Source: Pseudomonadota bacterium (lineage in GTDB: Bacteria > Pseudomonadota > Gammaproteobacteria > Xanthomonadales > Xanthomonadaceae). Taken from it: DNA of 46,474 nucleotides. The notes below the pieces were generated by a model, which saw only the letters and a program-made list of their open reading frames with translations, was not told the DNA's origin and ran no database searches. Both the position numbers and the translations under genes were made by a program. The stretch covers positions 75,715 through 122,188 of the forward strand of contig JAUMYP010000001.1 in NCBI GenBank assembly GCA_030528565.1, in the 5' to 3' direction. Shown piece after piece: positions 1-9,127 of the stretch. Within the stretch, counting starts at the first letter, position 1; each line of letters starts with the position of its first letter.

Positions 1-23
1 CGTGTGGCGGGCTTGTCGTTATC

Positions 24-116
24 TGGCGGAGACTGAGGGATTCGAACCCTCGATAGAGCTTTTGACCCTATACTCCCTTAGCAGGGGAGCCCCTTCGGCC
101 TCTCGGGCAAGTCTCC
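24..116 (-). tRNA. tRNA-Ser (anticodon GCU)
   Basis: Read on the minus strand this folds as a class II tRNA. The acceptor stem pairs GGAGACT with AGTCTCC, followed by G and an encoded CCA (24-26). The anticodon loop CTGCTAA gives GCU (serine AGC/AGU codons). There is a long variable arm, and the T arm contains GGTTCGAATCC. It lies downstream of csrA in the same direction, the usual csrA-tRNA-Ser arrangement in gammaproteobacteria. Confidence 0.97.
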
Positions 117-167
117 TGGAATGTGGCCTGCTGGCGTTGCCGTAAGCAGGCTGGCTAGGATAGCAAG

Positions 168-374
168 TTATTCGCCGGGGGGCAAATGTTCTTTTCCACC
201 GACCTGGTTGGATTCATCATGAATACGGCGGTAGATTTCTTCGCGGTGTACGGCGACATCCTTGGGGGCGGTAATGCCCACGCGAACCTGGTTGCCTTTG
301 ACGCCCAGCACGGTGACGGTGACCGAGTCACCAATCATCAGGGTTTCACCAACACGGCGGGTAAGAATCAGCAT
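168..374 (-). CDS. csrA: Carbon storage regulator CsrA
   Basis: A 68-residue RNA-binding global regulator. It acts as a homodimer that binds GGA motifs in mRNA leaders and controls translation and stability of carbon-storage, motility and biofilm transcripts. The whole CsrA fold is visible: [16 protein letters not shown] at the N-terminus, the [11 protein letters not shown] strand and the V-HREEIY helix with the conserved RNA-binding arginine. The tail after residue 55 is non-conserved, as usual. A ribosome site AGGAG (384-388) sits about 10 bases before the ATG. The gene follows alaS and precedes tRNA-Ser, as in other gammaproteobacteria. Confidence 0.97.
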   Translation of the reverse strand: MLILTRRVGETLMIGDSVTVTVLGVKGNQVRVGITAPKDVAVHREEIYRRIHDESNQVGGKEHLPPGE

Positions 375-383
375 GATGTAAAG

Positions 384-405
384 CTCCTGTGTGGCGGTTC
401 CACAC
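384..405 (-). promoter_or_regulatory. csrA leader hairpin with GGA motifs next to the ribosome site
   Basis: On the minus strand the csrA leader forms a hairpin, GTGTGG / AACCG / CCACAC (389-405). Right after it comes AGGAG, the ribosome site (384-388). Both the hairpin and the ribosome site contain GGA, the core recognised by CsrA. This looks like the autoregulatory layout known for E. coli csrA. Binding here is inferred. Confidence 0.4.
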
Positions 406-491
406 TCTTATGTTATTGACGTTTGAATGCTTGCGGGAAGCATAACAGCACAGTGAATGTTATGTGTATTTATTTCATTCATCTGCTTGAA

Positions 492-3125
492 TCAGGGGTG
501 CAGTGCCAATGATTTGGGGAGTTCGGCCAGGGCTTCGACAAGCGCCGGGCCGTCCTCGCCACCGCCTTGTGCCATGTCCGGACGGCCGCCACCCTTGCCA
601 TTGATGCGGCGGGCGACATTGCCGAGGATTTCCCCGGCCTTGAACTTGCCCTGGGCACTGCCGGAAACACCGGCGACCAGCGCCACCTTGCCGTTGCCGT
701 CGGCCCCGGCAAGGACGATGACGGCATCCCCCAGTTGTTGCTTCAGGCTATCCATGGCTTCGCGCAGGGCCTTGGCATCGAAGCCTTCCAGCCGCTCGGC
801 CAGCACCTGGATGCCGTTGACCTGTTGCGCGCGGCTGGCCAGGTCGCGGGCGGCGCCGCTGGCGGCCTTGGCCTTGATGGCTTCCAGTTCGCGTTGCAGT
901 TTTTTCTGCTGCTCCAGCAGCTGACGCAGTTTGTCCACGCTGTCGCTGGCGGCGCCACCGAGGAGCCCGGCGATTTCGGCAAGACGGTGTTGTTCTTCGG
1001 CAATGTAATCCAGTGCGGCCTGGCCGGTGACCGCTTCGATACGGCGCACGCCAGCGGAGACGCCACCTTCGGAGATGATTTTGAACAGGCCGATATCGCC
1101 GGTGCGCCGGGCATGGGTGCCGCCGCACAGCTCGATGGAGCCGGGGCCGAACTTCAGCACGCGCACTTCATCGCCGTATTTCTCGCCGAACAGTGCCATC
1201 GCGCCGAAGTCGAGTGCTTCCTGCATGCCCATATGGCGGATTTCACCGGCATGATTGGCGCGGATTTCGGCATTGACGCGGCGTTCGATTTCGGCGATTT
1301 CCGCAGGGCTGACCGGCTGGAAGTGGGCGAAGTCAAAGCGCAGGCGGTCGGGCGCCACCAGCGAGCCTTTTTGCTGGGCATGGCTGCCCAGCACCTGGTG
1401 CAGGGCGGCGTGCATCAGGTGGGTGGCGCTGTGGTTGAGCACGGTGGCCTGACGGCGCTCGGCATCAACCCGGCCTTGCAGTTTGTCGCCGACTTTTAAC
1501 GAGCCGGAGGTGAGTGGGCCGATATGGCCGTGGAACTGTCCGGCCAGCTTCAGGGTATTGCGCACGTCGATGCGGCTGCTGGCGTTTTCCAGCGTGCCGG
1601 TATCGCCGACCTGGCCGCCGGACTCGGCATAGAACGGGGTGCGCTCGAGAATTACGACCAGCTCGTCACCGGCAGCGGCCTCACTTACCGGCTTGCCGTC
1701 CTTGAGCATGGCGAGCACGGCAAGGCCATCGTCTTGCAGCTGCTCATAGCCGCTGAACTGCGTCGGTGAAAGTTGTGCGACCAATTCGGCGGGCAGCTGG
1801 ATGCCACCACCGAACTTGCCGGCAGCGCGGGCGGTGTCTTTTTGCTGCTGCATGGCGGCATTGAAGCCCTCCATGTCCACCGATAGGCCGCGCTCGCGGG
1901 CGATATCGGCGGTCAAATCCACCGGAAAGCCGTAGGTGTCGTACAGGCGGAAGGCATCCTGGCCGGGGATGGTGCCGGAGGATTTTTCCGCCACTTCGTT
2001 GAAGATACGCATCCCGGCATCCAGGGTTTCGGCAAAGCGTTCTTCTTCGGCCTTGAGGGCGCGCTCGATGGTGGCGCGCTCATTGCGCAGAATCGGATAG
2101 GCCTCGCCCATCAGGGCGTCGAGGGTTTCCACCAGCTTGTGGAAGAACGGCTGGCGCACGCCCAGCATCCAGCCATGGCGCAGGGCGCGGCGGATGATGC
2201 GGCGCAGTACATAGCCACGGCCTTCGTTGGAGGGCAGCACGCCATCGGCAATCAGGAAGCTGGCAGCGCGGATATGGTCGGCAATCACGCGCAGCGATTT
2301 GTTATGCAAATCCTGGGTGCCGGTCAGCTCTGCAGCGCGGGCAATCAGGGTCTGGAACAGGTCGATTTCATAATTGGAGTGCACGCCTTGCAGTACCGCA
2401 GCGATACGCTCCAGCCCCATGCCGGTATCCACGCAGGGCGCGGGCAGCGGGGTGAGAGTGCCATCGGCAGCGCGGTCGAACTGCATGAACACGTTGTTCC
2501 AGATTTCGATAAAGCGGTCGCCGTCCTCATCCGGCGAGCCGGGTGGGCCGCCGGCGTAAGTCTCGCCGTGGTCGTAGAAAATTTCCGTACAGGGGCCGCA
2601 GGGGCCGGTGTCGGCCATCTGCCAGAAGTTGTCCGAAGCAAACGGCGCGCCCTTGTTGTCGCCAATGCGGATAATGCGGTCTTCCGGCAGGCCAATCACA
2701 TCGCGCCAGATGGCGAAGGATTCGTCATCGGTGTGATAGACGGTGGCCAGCAGGCGCTCTTTGGGCAGCTTCCAGACTTCGGTCAGCAGCTCCCAGGCCC
2801 AGCTAATCGCTTCTTTTTTGAAGTAGTCGCCAAACGACCAGTTGCCCAGCATTTCAAAGAAAGTGTGGTGGCGGGCGGTATAACCCACCGAATCCAGGTC
2901 GTTGTGCTTGCCGCCAGCGCGCAGGCAACGCTGCACATCGGCGGCGCGCACGTAATTGCGTTTTTCAGCACCCAGGAATACGTCCTTGAACTGCACCATG
3001 CCGGAGTTGGTGAACAGCAGGGTGGGGTCATTGCCCGGCACCAGCGGGGCGGAAGGCACGATGGTATGGCCGCGGGCGGCAAAGAAATCGAGAAATTCTC
3101 GGCGGATTTCGGCAGTGGTTTTCAT
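492..3125 (-). CDS. alaS: Alanyl-tRNA synthetase AlaS
   Basis: An 877-residue class II synthetase that charges tRNA-Ala and hydrolyses mischarged Ser/Gly-tRNA-Ala; the length is normal for the family. The N-terminal catalytic core is recognisable from [15 protein letters not shown] and the [19 protein letters not shown] motif. The editing domain has [11 protein letters not shown] and [12 protein letters not shown], the zinc-binding H-x3-H and C-x3-H sets, at roughly residues 570 and 670. A C-terminal oligomerisation region follows. The frame is open 28 codons further upstream, but homology begins at MKTT (3125), so that start is used. No good ribosome site precedes it. csrA follows and recX precedes, all on the same strand. 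Confidence 0.97.
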   Translation of the reverse strand: MKTTAEIRREFLDFFAARGHTIVPSAPLVPGNDPTLLFTNSGMVQFKDVFLGAEKRNYVRAADVQRCLRAGGKHNDLDSVGYTARHHTFFEMLGNWSFGDYFKKEAISWAWELLTEVWKLPKERLLATVYHTDDESFAIWRDVIGLPEDRIIRIGDNKGAPFASDNFWQMADTGPCGPCTEIFYDHGETYAGGPPGSPDEDGDRFIEIWNNVFMQFDRAADGTLTPLPAPCVDTGMGLERIAAVLQGVHSNYEIDLFQTLIARAAELTGTQDLHNKSLRVIADHIRAASFLIADGVLPSNEGRGYVLRRIIRRALRHGWMLGVRQPFFHKLVETLDALMGEAYPILRNERATIERALKAEEERFAETLDAGMRIFNEVAEKSSGTIPGQDAFRLYDTYGFPVDLTADIARERGLSVDMEGFNAAMQQQKDTARAAGKFGGGIQLPAELVAQLSPTQFSGYEQLQDDGLAVLAMLKDGKPVSEAAAGDELVVILERTPFYAESGGQVGDTGTLENASSRIDVRNTLKLAGQFHGHIGPLTSGSLKVGDKLQGRVDAERRQATVLNHSATHLMHAALHQVLGSHAQQKGSLVAPDRLRFDFAHFQPVSPAEIAEIERRVNAEIRANHAGEIRHMGMQEALDFGAMALFGEKYGDEVRVLKFGPGSIELCGGTHARRTGDIGLFKIISEGGVSAGVRRIEAVTGQAALDYIAEEQHRLAEIAGLLGGAASDSVDKLRQLLEQQKKLQRELEAIKAKAASGAARDLASRAQQVNGIQVLAERLEGFDAKALREAMDSLKQQLGDAVIVLAGADGNGKVALVAGVSGSAQGKFKAGEILGNVARRINGKGGGRPDMAQGGGEDGPALVEALAELPKSLALHP

Positions 3126-3312
3126 GGGCTGGACAAAAGATGTGGTCTGGCAGGCAAGTACGCATATGCCCGCAGCATCCCGGCAGGGCGGGGCGGGCAG
3201 GGCTTGCACAAGGTTGCCAAGATTAACAGGGCTTGGACTCTATGCGGGCGTAATGGCGGAAAAACAAGTTGCAGGGCGGTCGAAAACGCAGTCAGCGGAT
3301 GCCAAGAAGAGA

Positions 3313-3327
3313 CCTTGAACAGGCTCT
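3313..3327. repeat. Dispersed 15-bp repeat, copy A (CCTTGAACAGGCTCT)
   Basis: One of three exact copies of CCTTGAACAGGCTCT in the window (also 6335-6349 and 14388-14402). This copy lies 40 bases beyond the recX stop, in the recX-alaS gap. The core can fold as CCT / TGAAC / AGG. Function unknown. Confidence 0.55.
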
Positions 3328-3366
3328 TAGCCGGAAAACGGTCGGCGGGGGATTGTGGACAGGGTT

Positions 3367-3872
3367 TCAGAAGTCGTCGTCAAACCAGTCGCCATTTATG
3401 GCCTGGCGCATTTGCTCGCGGGTAAAGCCGCGGCGTAGCAGCAGGTCGGCAGCTTTGCGTTGGCGTGCCGGGTCATTGGCCAGCGTTTCGCCAAAACGGC
3501 GCTGTACCAGGTTATGCGCCAGTTGGCTCCAGTTTTCTTCAACTGACTCAAGGGCTTGCCGGATGATGTCGCTCTCCAGCCCGTGCGCGCTGAGTTCTGC
3601 ACGGATATGCAGTGGCCCATAACCCTGCATGGCGCGGTTGCGCGCCAGGCTTTCGGCAAAGCGTTCGTTGCTTTGCCAGCCCGCATCTGTCATTTGTTCA
3701 ACGGCGCTGGCGGCTTCTTCACGGCTAATGCCGCGCGCCTGGAGTTTCAGCAACAGTTCTTTGCGGGAATGTTCGCGGCGAACCAGAAGCCCCAGCGCAC
3801 GTTGCGCCGGGGTCTGTTCGCGCCGCTGCCGACGGCGGCGGGCAGGAGCTTCACCATCGGCAGGCGGCTGGT

Positions 3873-3876
<4 letters not shown>
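3367..3876 (-). CDS. recX: Recombination regulatory protein RecX
   Basis: A 169-residue modulator of RecA that binds the RecA-DNA filament and limits its extension and ATPase activity. It has a basic N-terminal stretch (ARRRRQRRE) followed by the three-helix RecX repeats, including [19 protein letters not shown] and [10 protein letters not shown]. The length fits the family. Its ATG (3874-3876) overlaps the recA stop in a 4-bp ATGA junction, so the two are translationally coupled. That gives the usual recA-recX order. The acidic end GDWFDDDF is not conserved. Confidence 0.95.
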
Positions 3877-4913
<1,037 letters not shown>

Positions 4914-5059
4914 GGGACTGTCCTTATGTGATTGGAATGATGGGGAGAGTTTGCGGCATGGCTGTCGCAAAAGCTGCGACTGAGCCGATATGCAAGCAAA
5001 ATATTTTTGTTGCCCGCGAGTTGAAAGTGGAAAAACCGGCCGCGCGGGTCGGAAAACGG

Positions 5060-5707
5060 CTATCGGTTGGGTCTGACAAGGCCACAGTACAGCCCTTCGA
5101 TGGCGAAATCCTGCCCCGGCAGCACTTCAATCGGGGCGTAGTCGGGATTGCGCGGCAACAGTCGGATGCGGTCGTGGGTCTTTTTGAACAGCTTGACGGT
5201 GATTTCCTCGTCGATGCGCGCCACCACAATCTGGCCGTTGCGGGCTTCCGGGGTGCGGTGCACGCCAATCAAGTCGCCATCGAAAATGCCCTCGTCAATC
5301 ATCGAGTCGCCCTTGACCTTGAGCAGATAGTCGGGCCTGGGCGAGAACAGCACGCGGTCGAGAATCAGCACCTGGTCGGAGCCAATATCTGCGCCAATCG
5401 GCAACCCGGCTGCCACTTGCCCCAGTACCGGCAGCTGGATGGCGTTTTCATCCAGTGCCGATAGCGGCTGACTACTCTTAGGCAGGACATCCGCGCGCAG
5501 GATGCGCAGGCTGCGCGCCACACCGGGCTTGCGCTCAATGGCGCCGGCCGCTTCCAAGGCTTCCAGATGGTACTGCGCAGCACGCACCCCCCTGAAGCCG
5601 AAGGCGCGGGCGATTTCAGTTTGGGATGGGGGATAGCCGTCCACAGTAATGCGCTCGGCGATATAGGCGAGGATGGCTTCCTGGGTGTCGGTGAGGCTGC
5701 TGTTCAT
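5060..5707 (-). CDS. lexA: SOS repressor LexA
   Basis: A 215-residue transcriptional repressor of the SOS regulon that cleaves itself when RecA filaments form. The winged helix-turn-helix is at about residues 25-65. The cleavage site is Ala100-Gly101 in QVAAGLPIG, and the catalytic dyad is Ser135 (KGDSM) and Lys172 (TVKLF). The frame stays open far upstream, but homology starts at [16 protein letters not shown], with its ATG only 4 bases from a LexA box. No ribosome site lies between box and ATG, so the mRNA may be leaderless. The gene is probably autoregulated and sits at the head of lexA-recA-recX. Confidence 0.97.
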   Translation of the reverse strand: MNSSLTDTQEAILAYIAERITVDGYPPSQTEIARAFGFRGVRAAQYHLEALEAAGAIERKPGVARSLRILRADVLPKSSQPLSALDENAIQLPVLGQVAAGLPIGADIGSDQVLILDRVLFSPRPDYLLKVKGDSMIDEGIFDGDLIGVHRTPEARNGQIVVARIDEEITVKLFKKTHDRIRLLPRNPDYAPIEVLPGQDFAIEGLYCGLVRPNR

Positions 5708-5711
5708 GTGT

Positions 5712-5742
5712 GCAGTATTACTACTAAGTGCGCAGATTGCAA
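5712..5742 (-). promoter_or_regulatory. lexA promoter with overlapping LexA box
   Basis: On the minus strand TTAGTAGTAATACTGC (5712-5727) matches the Xanthomonas-type LexA site TTAGTA-N4-TACTAA at all but the last two bases. A -35 like TTGCAA (5737-5742) and a -10 like TAATAC (5715-5720), 16 bp apart, overlap it. The predicted transcription start falls at or next to the lexA ATG (5707). The box also lies upstream of the divergent YchJ-family gene. Confidence 0.8.
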
Positions 5743-5784
5743 GTGTCCCTACCGCCGCTGGCGGCAATCTGCTGCAATAAGGTG

Positions 5785-6165
5785 ATGAAAAACTTGCCTT
5801 GTCCCTGTGACCCAGCCCGCGAATACGCCACCTGCTGCCAGCCGCTGCATGAGGGGCAGCCTGCAAACAATGCCAAAGCCCTGATGCGCTCGCGCTACAG
5901 CGCCTATGTGCTGCGGCTGGAGGATTATTTGCAGCTGACCTGGCATGAAGCCACATGCCCGCAGGTGCCGATTCTGCCACCTGCCGGGCAGGTGAAGTGG
6001 CTGCGCCTGAAAGTGGAGTCATACCGGCAACTGGATGAGGCGCATGCGCAAGTCACCTTTCTTGCCCGTTATATCGAAGCCGGACGGCATGGGCAGATGC
6101 GTGAAACCAGCCGCTTTGTCAAAGAAAATGGCCGCTGGTTGTATCTGGACGGGAAAGTCGAGTAA
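5785..6165 (+). CDS. YchJ family (UPF0225) protein with N-terminal SEC-C-like cysteine motif
   Basis: A 126-residue member of the YchJ family. The N-terminus carries a short metal-binding cysteine motif (CPCDPAREYATCCQP, residues 5-19) of the SEC-C type. An NTF2-like fold follows (LMRSRYSAYVLRLEDYLQLTWH ... EASRFVKENGRWLYLDG-type pattern). Biochemical function is not established for the family. The ATG at 5785 with AATAAGGTG upstream is chosen because homology begins at MKNLPCPC; the longer frame runs into the lexA promoter. It is transcribed divergently from lexA, and the LexA box lies in the shared gap, so SOS control is possible but unproven. Confidence 0.85.
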   Translation: MKNLPCPCDPAREYATCCQPLHEGQPANNAKALMRSRYSAYVLRLEDYLQLTWHEATCPQVPILPPAGQVKWLRLKVESYRQLDEAHAQVTFLARYIEAGRHGQMRETSRFVKENGRWLYLDGKVE

Positions 6166-6484
6166 GTCGCAGGATGACGAAATTCCGGTAGCAGCGAACT
6201 TGGAGGCTCTGTCGATAGCCGCAAACAGGCTTTCAGATGCTCTTGACTCTCTGGTATTGCTCGACGGGTTGCCGCTGTCATCGTGGCGTGTGCATGAAGA
6301 ATTTGTCCCATGGTGCGGCCTTCCATTTAAGAAGCCTTGAACAGGCTCTCAGCGGAGAGATCCGGCAATGTACGGATTTGGCAGATGCGCTGCCAGCGCG
6401 CCATTGCTAATCGCGTACTGCGGTTGCCAGGCTTGACCCGGAAGCCGAAGATACGCGGGCTTGAAATCTTGTGAGAAATGAAAC
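6166..6484. other. 319-bp gap without a convincing gene
   Basis: Between the YchJ-family gene and sdhE. Short open frames occur on both strands but none resembles a protein family. The only structured signal is copy B of the dispersed repeat (6335-6349). A promoter for sdhE must lie in the last 100 bases, but I cannot pick a convincing -35/-10 pair. Confidence 0.5.
6335..6349. repeat. Dispersed 15-bp repeat, copy B (CCTTGAACAGGCTCT)
   Basis: Second exact copy of the 15-mer. Here the flanks extend the fold to AGCCT / TGAAC / AGGCT, a perfect 5-bp stem with a 5-base loop. It lies in the gap between the YchJ-family gene and sdhE. Confidence 0.55.
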
Positions 6485-6739
6485 ATGAGCGATGCCGATA
6501 TGCTCGAGCTCAAGCGTATCCGCTGGCGTTGCCGTCGCGGGATGCGGGAGCTTGACCAGTTGTTTGAACGCTATCTTGAGCGTTGCTGGGCGGGAGATTC
6601 CGAGGCGCAGCGGGCGCTTTTCCTACGCCTTCAGGATTGCGAAGACGACAAACTATGGCGGTGGTTCATGGGCTATGAGGAGGCGGGTGATGCCGAAATC
6701 GCCGCACTTGTCCAGCGCATCCGCGACCTGCCGCCTTGA
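6485..6739 (+). CDS. sdhE: FAD assembly factor SdhE (YgfY/CptB)
   Basis: An 84-residue protein of the SdhE family, which promotes covalent attachment of FAD to the flavoprotein subunits of succinate dehydrogenase and fumarate reductase. The diagnostic RGMRELD motif is at residues 18-24, followed by the conserved [10 protein letters not shown] segment. Length and helical pattern match E. coli YgfY. A gene for a small membrane protein overlaps its end by 50 bp, matching the sdhE-ygfX pairing of enterobacteria. Confidence 0.93.
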   Translation: MSDADMLELKRIRWRCRRGMRELDQLFERYLERCWAGDSEAQRALFLRLQDCEDDKLWRWFMGYEEAGDAEIAALVQRIRDLPP

Positions 6740-7136
6740 GTGGCAGCCATCGCGTTTTGTGGAGACCTGGCTGTTGTCATTGTCGCTGCTTGCGCCGCTG
6801 GCGCTCTGGGCATCGGCACTGCCGCGCATGTTGGCGCTTGCGCTGATGCCGCTGGTCGCGGCGTTGGCCTGGCTTGCCTTGTGGCGCTATCGCAAACGCC
6901 CGCGCTATCGTTTGCTGCTGCGTGCTGATGGCGGTTTGTGGGTGGATGAGGTGTTGGTTGAAGATTGGCAGCTTCAGTGGCGCGGGGCATTGGCGTTTTT
7001 GCAATGGCGCGAGGGCGGGCGCTCTGTGGCGCTGGATTTCTGGCCCGATACCTTGCCTGCCCGGTTGCGACGTGAACTGCGACTGGCTTCGCCGCCGATG
7101 AGTGCTGTATCGGCGGCGGCAGGAATGGCAACATAG
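6690..7136 (+). CDS. YgfX-like small membrane protein
   Basis: About 148 residues. An N-terminal hydrophobic hairpin (roughly residues 25-65: [15 protein letters not shown] and [18 protein letters not shown]) would span the inner membrane twice. A basic, soluble tail with a [14 protein letters not shown] segment follows. E. coli ygfX (cptA) occupies the same place behind sdhE and has the same topology; sequence similarity by eye is weak. The start at 6690 has an excellent GGAGG 7 bases upstream. An upstream ATG at 6675 is in frame but lacks one. The gene overlaps sdhE by 50 bp, so coupled translation is likely. Described YgfX roles (toxin-like or SDH-related) are disputed. Confidence 0.75.
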   Translation: MPKSPHLSSASATCRLEWQPSRFVETWLLSLSLLAPLALWASALPRMLALALMPLVAALAWLALWRYRKRPRYRLLLRADGGLWVDEVLVEDWQLQWRGALAFLQWREGGRSVALDFWPDTLPARLRRELRLASPPMSAVSAAAGMAT

Positions 7137-7162
7137 CGCACTGTTTTTTGATAAGGATTTCC

Positions 7163-8407
7163 ATGTTCAAACCGCTGCCCATCGCCATCGGCCTGCGCTA
7201 TCTGCGCGCCAAGCGCCGCAACGGGTTCATCTCGTTCATTTCGCTGGCCTCGGTGCTGGGGATTGCCATTGGCGTGATGGTGCTGATTACCACGCTCGCC
7301 GTGATGGGCGGGTTCCAGCGTGAAATCCGTGACCGCATGTTGCAGATGGTGTCGCACGCCACGGTGGCCGCCGATGGCGCGCAGATGGACAACTGGCAGG
7401 AGGCGATGAATCTGGCGCGTGCCGATGCGCGCGTGGCCGGTGCCGCCCCGTATGTGGATACCCAGGGACTGATTCAGGGGCCGCGCGAGCAGCCGGCGAT
7501 GATTCGCGGAATTGACCCGGCACAGGAAAAATCGGTTTCGGTAATTGAAGAAAAAATGCGCCAGGGCAGCTTGGAGTCGCTGCGCGCGGGTGAATTCAAC
7601 ATCATTCTCGGGCGTGAATTGGCCACCTGGCTGGGGGTTGGCGTCGGCGACAGTGTGGTAGTGATGACTTCCAAAATCAGCGCCACGCCCGTGGGGGCGG
7701 TGCCACAGACCAAGCGCTTTACCGTGTCCGGGCTGTTCGAGGCCGGTTACAACGAGCTTGACCGGGGACTTGCGCTTGTCAATATCCGGGATGCGCAGCG
7801 GGTGCTGCGGATGGGCGATGCGGTGACCGGGGTGCGGCTGAAAATGCATGACATGGACGAAGCAGGGCGGGTGTCGGTGGACCTGGCCTTGAAGCTCGGC
7901 GGTCCGTACCGGGTCAGCGACTGGATGTACGAGAACGCCAACATGTTTCAGGCGATGAAGATGGAACGCACCATGATGGGCATTTTGCTCTCGCTCATCA
8001 TCGCCATGGGCGCGTTCAACCTGGTGTCCTCGCAGGTGATGCTGGTGACCGACAAGCAGGCCGATATCGCCATCCAGCGCACCTTGGGCATGAGCCCTGC
8101 GCAGGTCATGCAGGTTTTCATGGTGCAGGGCAGCCTGATTGGCCTGATTGGCACCGTGCTCGGGGTGGTGGGCGGCATCGTGCTGACGCTGAACCTTGAG
8201 CGCATTCTTGGCCTGATTGAATCGGCTTTCGGCGTGACCCTGCTGCCTGCCGATGTGTATTACATCACTGGCTTGCCGACCGAGTTGCGTAGTATGGATG
8301 TCATCACCATCGCCTGCGTGGCCTTGCTGATGGCCTTCATCGCTACCCTGTATCCGGCCTGGCGTGCGGCGCGCACCGCGCCTGCGGAGGCATTGCGTTA
8401 TGAATGA
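7163..8407 (+). CDS. lolC: Lipoprotein-releasing ABC transporter permease, LolC/LolE (LolF-like)
   Basis: A 414-residue inner-membrane permease of the LolCDE/LolFD system, which extracts outer-membrane lipoproteins and passes them to LolA. It has one N-terminal membrane helix ([21 protein letters not shown]), a large periplasmic domain, and three C-terminal helices ([53 protein letters not shown]). The stretch [12 protein letters not shown], near residue 180, corresponds to the LolC hook region that contacts LolA. ATG 7163 follows ATAAGGAT. The stop overlaps the lolD start. No second permease gene is present here, so it may act as a homodimer or pair with a distant LolE. Confidence 0.92.
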   Translation: MFKPLPIAIGLRYLRAKRRNGFISFISLASVLGIAIGVMVLITTLAVMGGFQREIRDRMLQMVSHATVAADGAQMDNWQEAMNLARADARVAGAAPYVDTQGLIQGPREQPAMIRGIDPAQEKSVSVIEEKMRQGSLESLRAGEFNIILGRELATWLGVGVGDSVVVMTSKISATPVGAVPQTKRFTVSGLFEAGYNELDRGLALVNIRDAQRVLRMGDAVTGVRLKMHDMDEAGRVSVDLALKLGGPYRVSDWMYENANMFQAMKMERTMMGILLSLIIAMGAFNLVSSQVMLVTDKQADIAIQRTLGMSPAQVMQVFMVQGSLIGLIGTVLGVVGGIVLTLNLERILGLIESAFGVTLLPADVYYITGLPTELRSMDVITIACVALLMAFIATLYPAWRAARTAPAEALRYE

Positions 8408-9125
8408 GAAGCTTCCATCAACTGCCGGCGACTTCGTGCTCCGTGCCGAGCAGCTTGCCAAGGTGTATGCCGAGGGCAAGCTGAAGACGCCGGTGTTCTC
8501 AGGCCTGGAACTTGCCGTGCGCCAGGGCGAAACCGTCGCCATCATCGGCGCTTCCGGGGTGGGCAAGAGCACCTTGCTGCATCTTCTGGGCGGGCTGGAT
8601 ACCCCCAGTATGGGCGAAGTCTGGGTGGCCGGGCAGCGCATGAGCGCCTTGAGCGATGCCGCGCGCGGCAAGCTGCGCAACAAATCGCTGGGCTTTATCT
8701 ATCAGTTCCACCATCTGCTGCCGGAATTCACCGCGCTGGAGAACGTGATGCTGCCGGTCTTGCTCTCCGGCATGGACATGGCGACTGCCCGCAGCCGCGC
8801 CGAAGCCTTGCTGGCGCAGGTTGGACTTGCACACCGGCTGGAGCACAAGCCGGGCGAGCTGTCCGGCGGCGAGCGCCAGCGCGCGGCGGTGGCGCGTGCG
8901 CTGGTCAATAAACCCGCCTGCGTACTGGGCGATGAGCCTACCGGCAATCTGGATGAAAAAACCGCAGCGGTGGTATTTGACCTGATGCTGGCGCTGAACC
9001 GTGCAGAAGGTACCAGCCTGGTGCTGGTCACCCACGACCGGCGGCTGGCACGGCGGCTTGACCGGGTGCTGGAGCTGCATGAGGGGCGCTTGATGGAAGT
9101 CGCCCCGGAAGACTTGGGCGTTTAA
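8400..9125 (+). CDS. lolD: Lipoprotein-releasing ABC transporter ATPase LolD
   Basis: A 241-residue ATPase subunit that powers lipoprotein release with the LolC-type permease. Walker [10 protein letters not shown] is at residues 50-58. The ABC signature LSGGERQR, Walker B/D-loop [10 protein letters not shown] and switch histidine THDRR are all intact. ATG 8400 overlaps the lolC stop (8405-8407) by 8 bp, a clear sign of one operon. comEC starts 2 bp after its stop. Confidence 0.95.
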   Translation: MNEKLPSTAGDFVLRAEQLAKVYAEGKLKTPVFSGLELAVRQGETVAIIGASGVGKSTLLHLLGGLDTPSMGEVWVAGQRMSALSDAARGKLRNKSLGFIYQFHHLLPEFTALENVMLPVLLSGMDMATARSRAEALLAQVGLAHRLEHKPGELSGGERQRAAVARALVNKPACVLGDEPTGNLDEKTAAVVFDLMLALNRAEGTSLVLVTHDRRLARRLDRVLELHEGRLMEVAPEDLGV

Positions 9126-9127
9126 CC

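Noticed and set aside
126-151. GCCTGCT/AGCAGGC inverted repeat between csrA and tRNA-Ser as a terminator
   Set aside because: The loop is 12 bases and no T run follows on either strand.
2139-3425. Long open frame (428 codons) on the plus strand opposite alaS
   Set aside because: It is antisense to the strongly conserved alaS core, has no family resemblance and arises from GC-rich codon bias.
6069-6326. 85-codon minus-strand frame between the YchJ-family gene and sdhE
   Set aside because: It overlaps the YchJ-family gene end, has no ribosome site and resembles nothing.
6974-8683. 569-codon open frame on the minus strand opposite lolC/lolD
   Set aside because: A shadow of two well-supported genes; composition rich in His/Gln/Arg as expected for antisense of GC-rich coding DNA.
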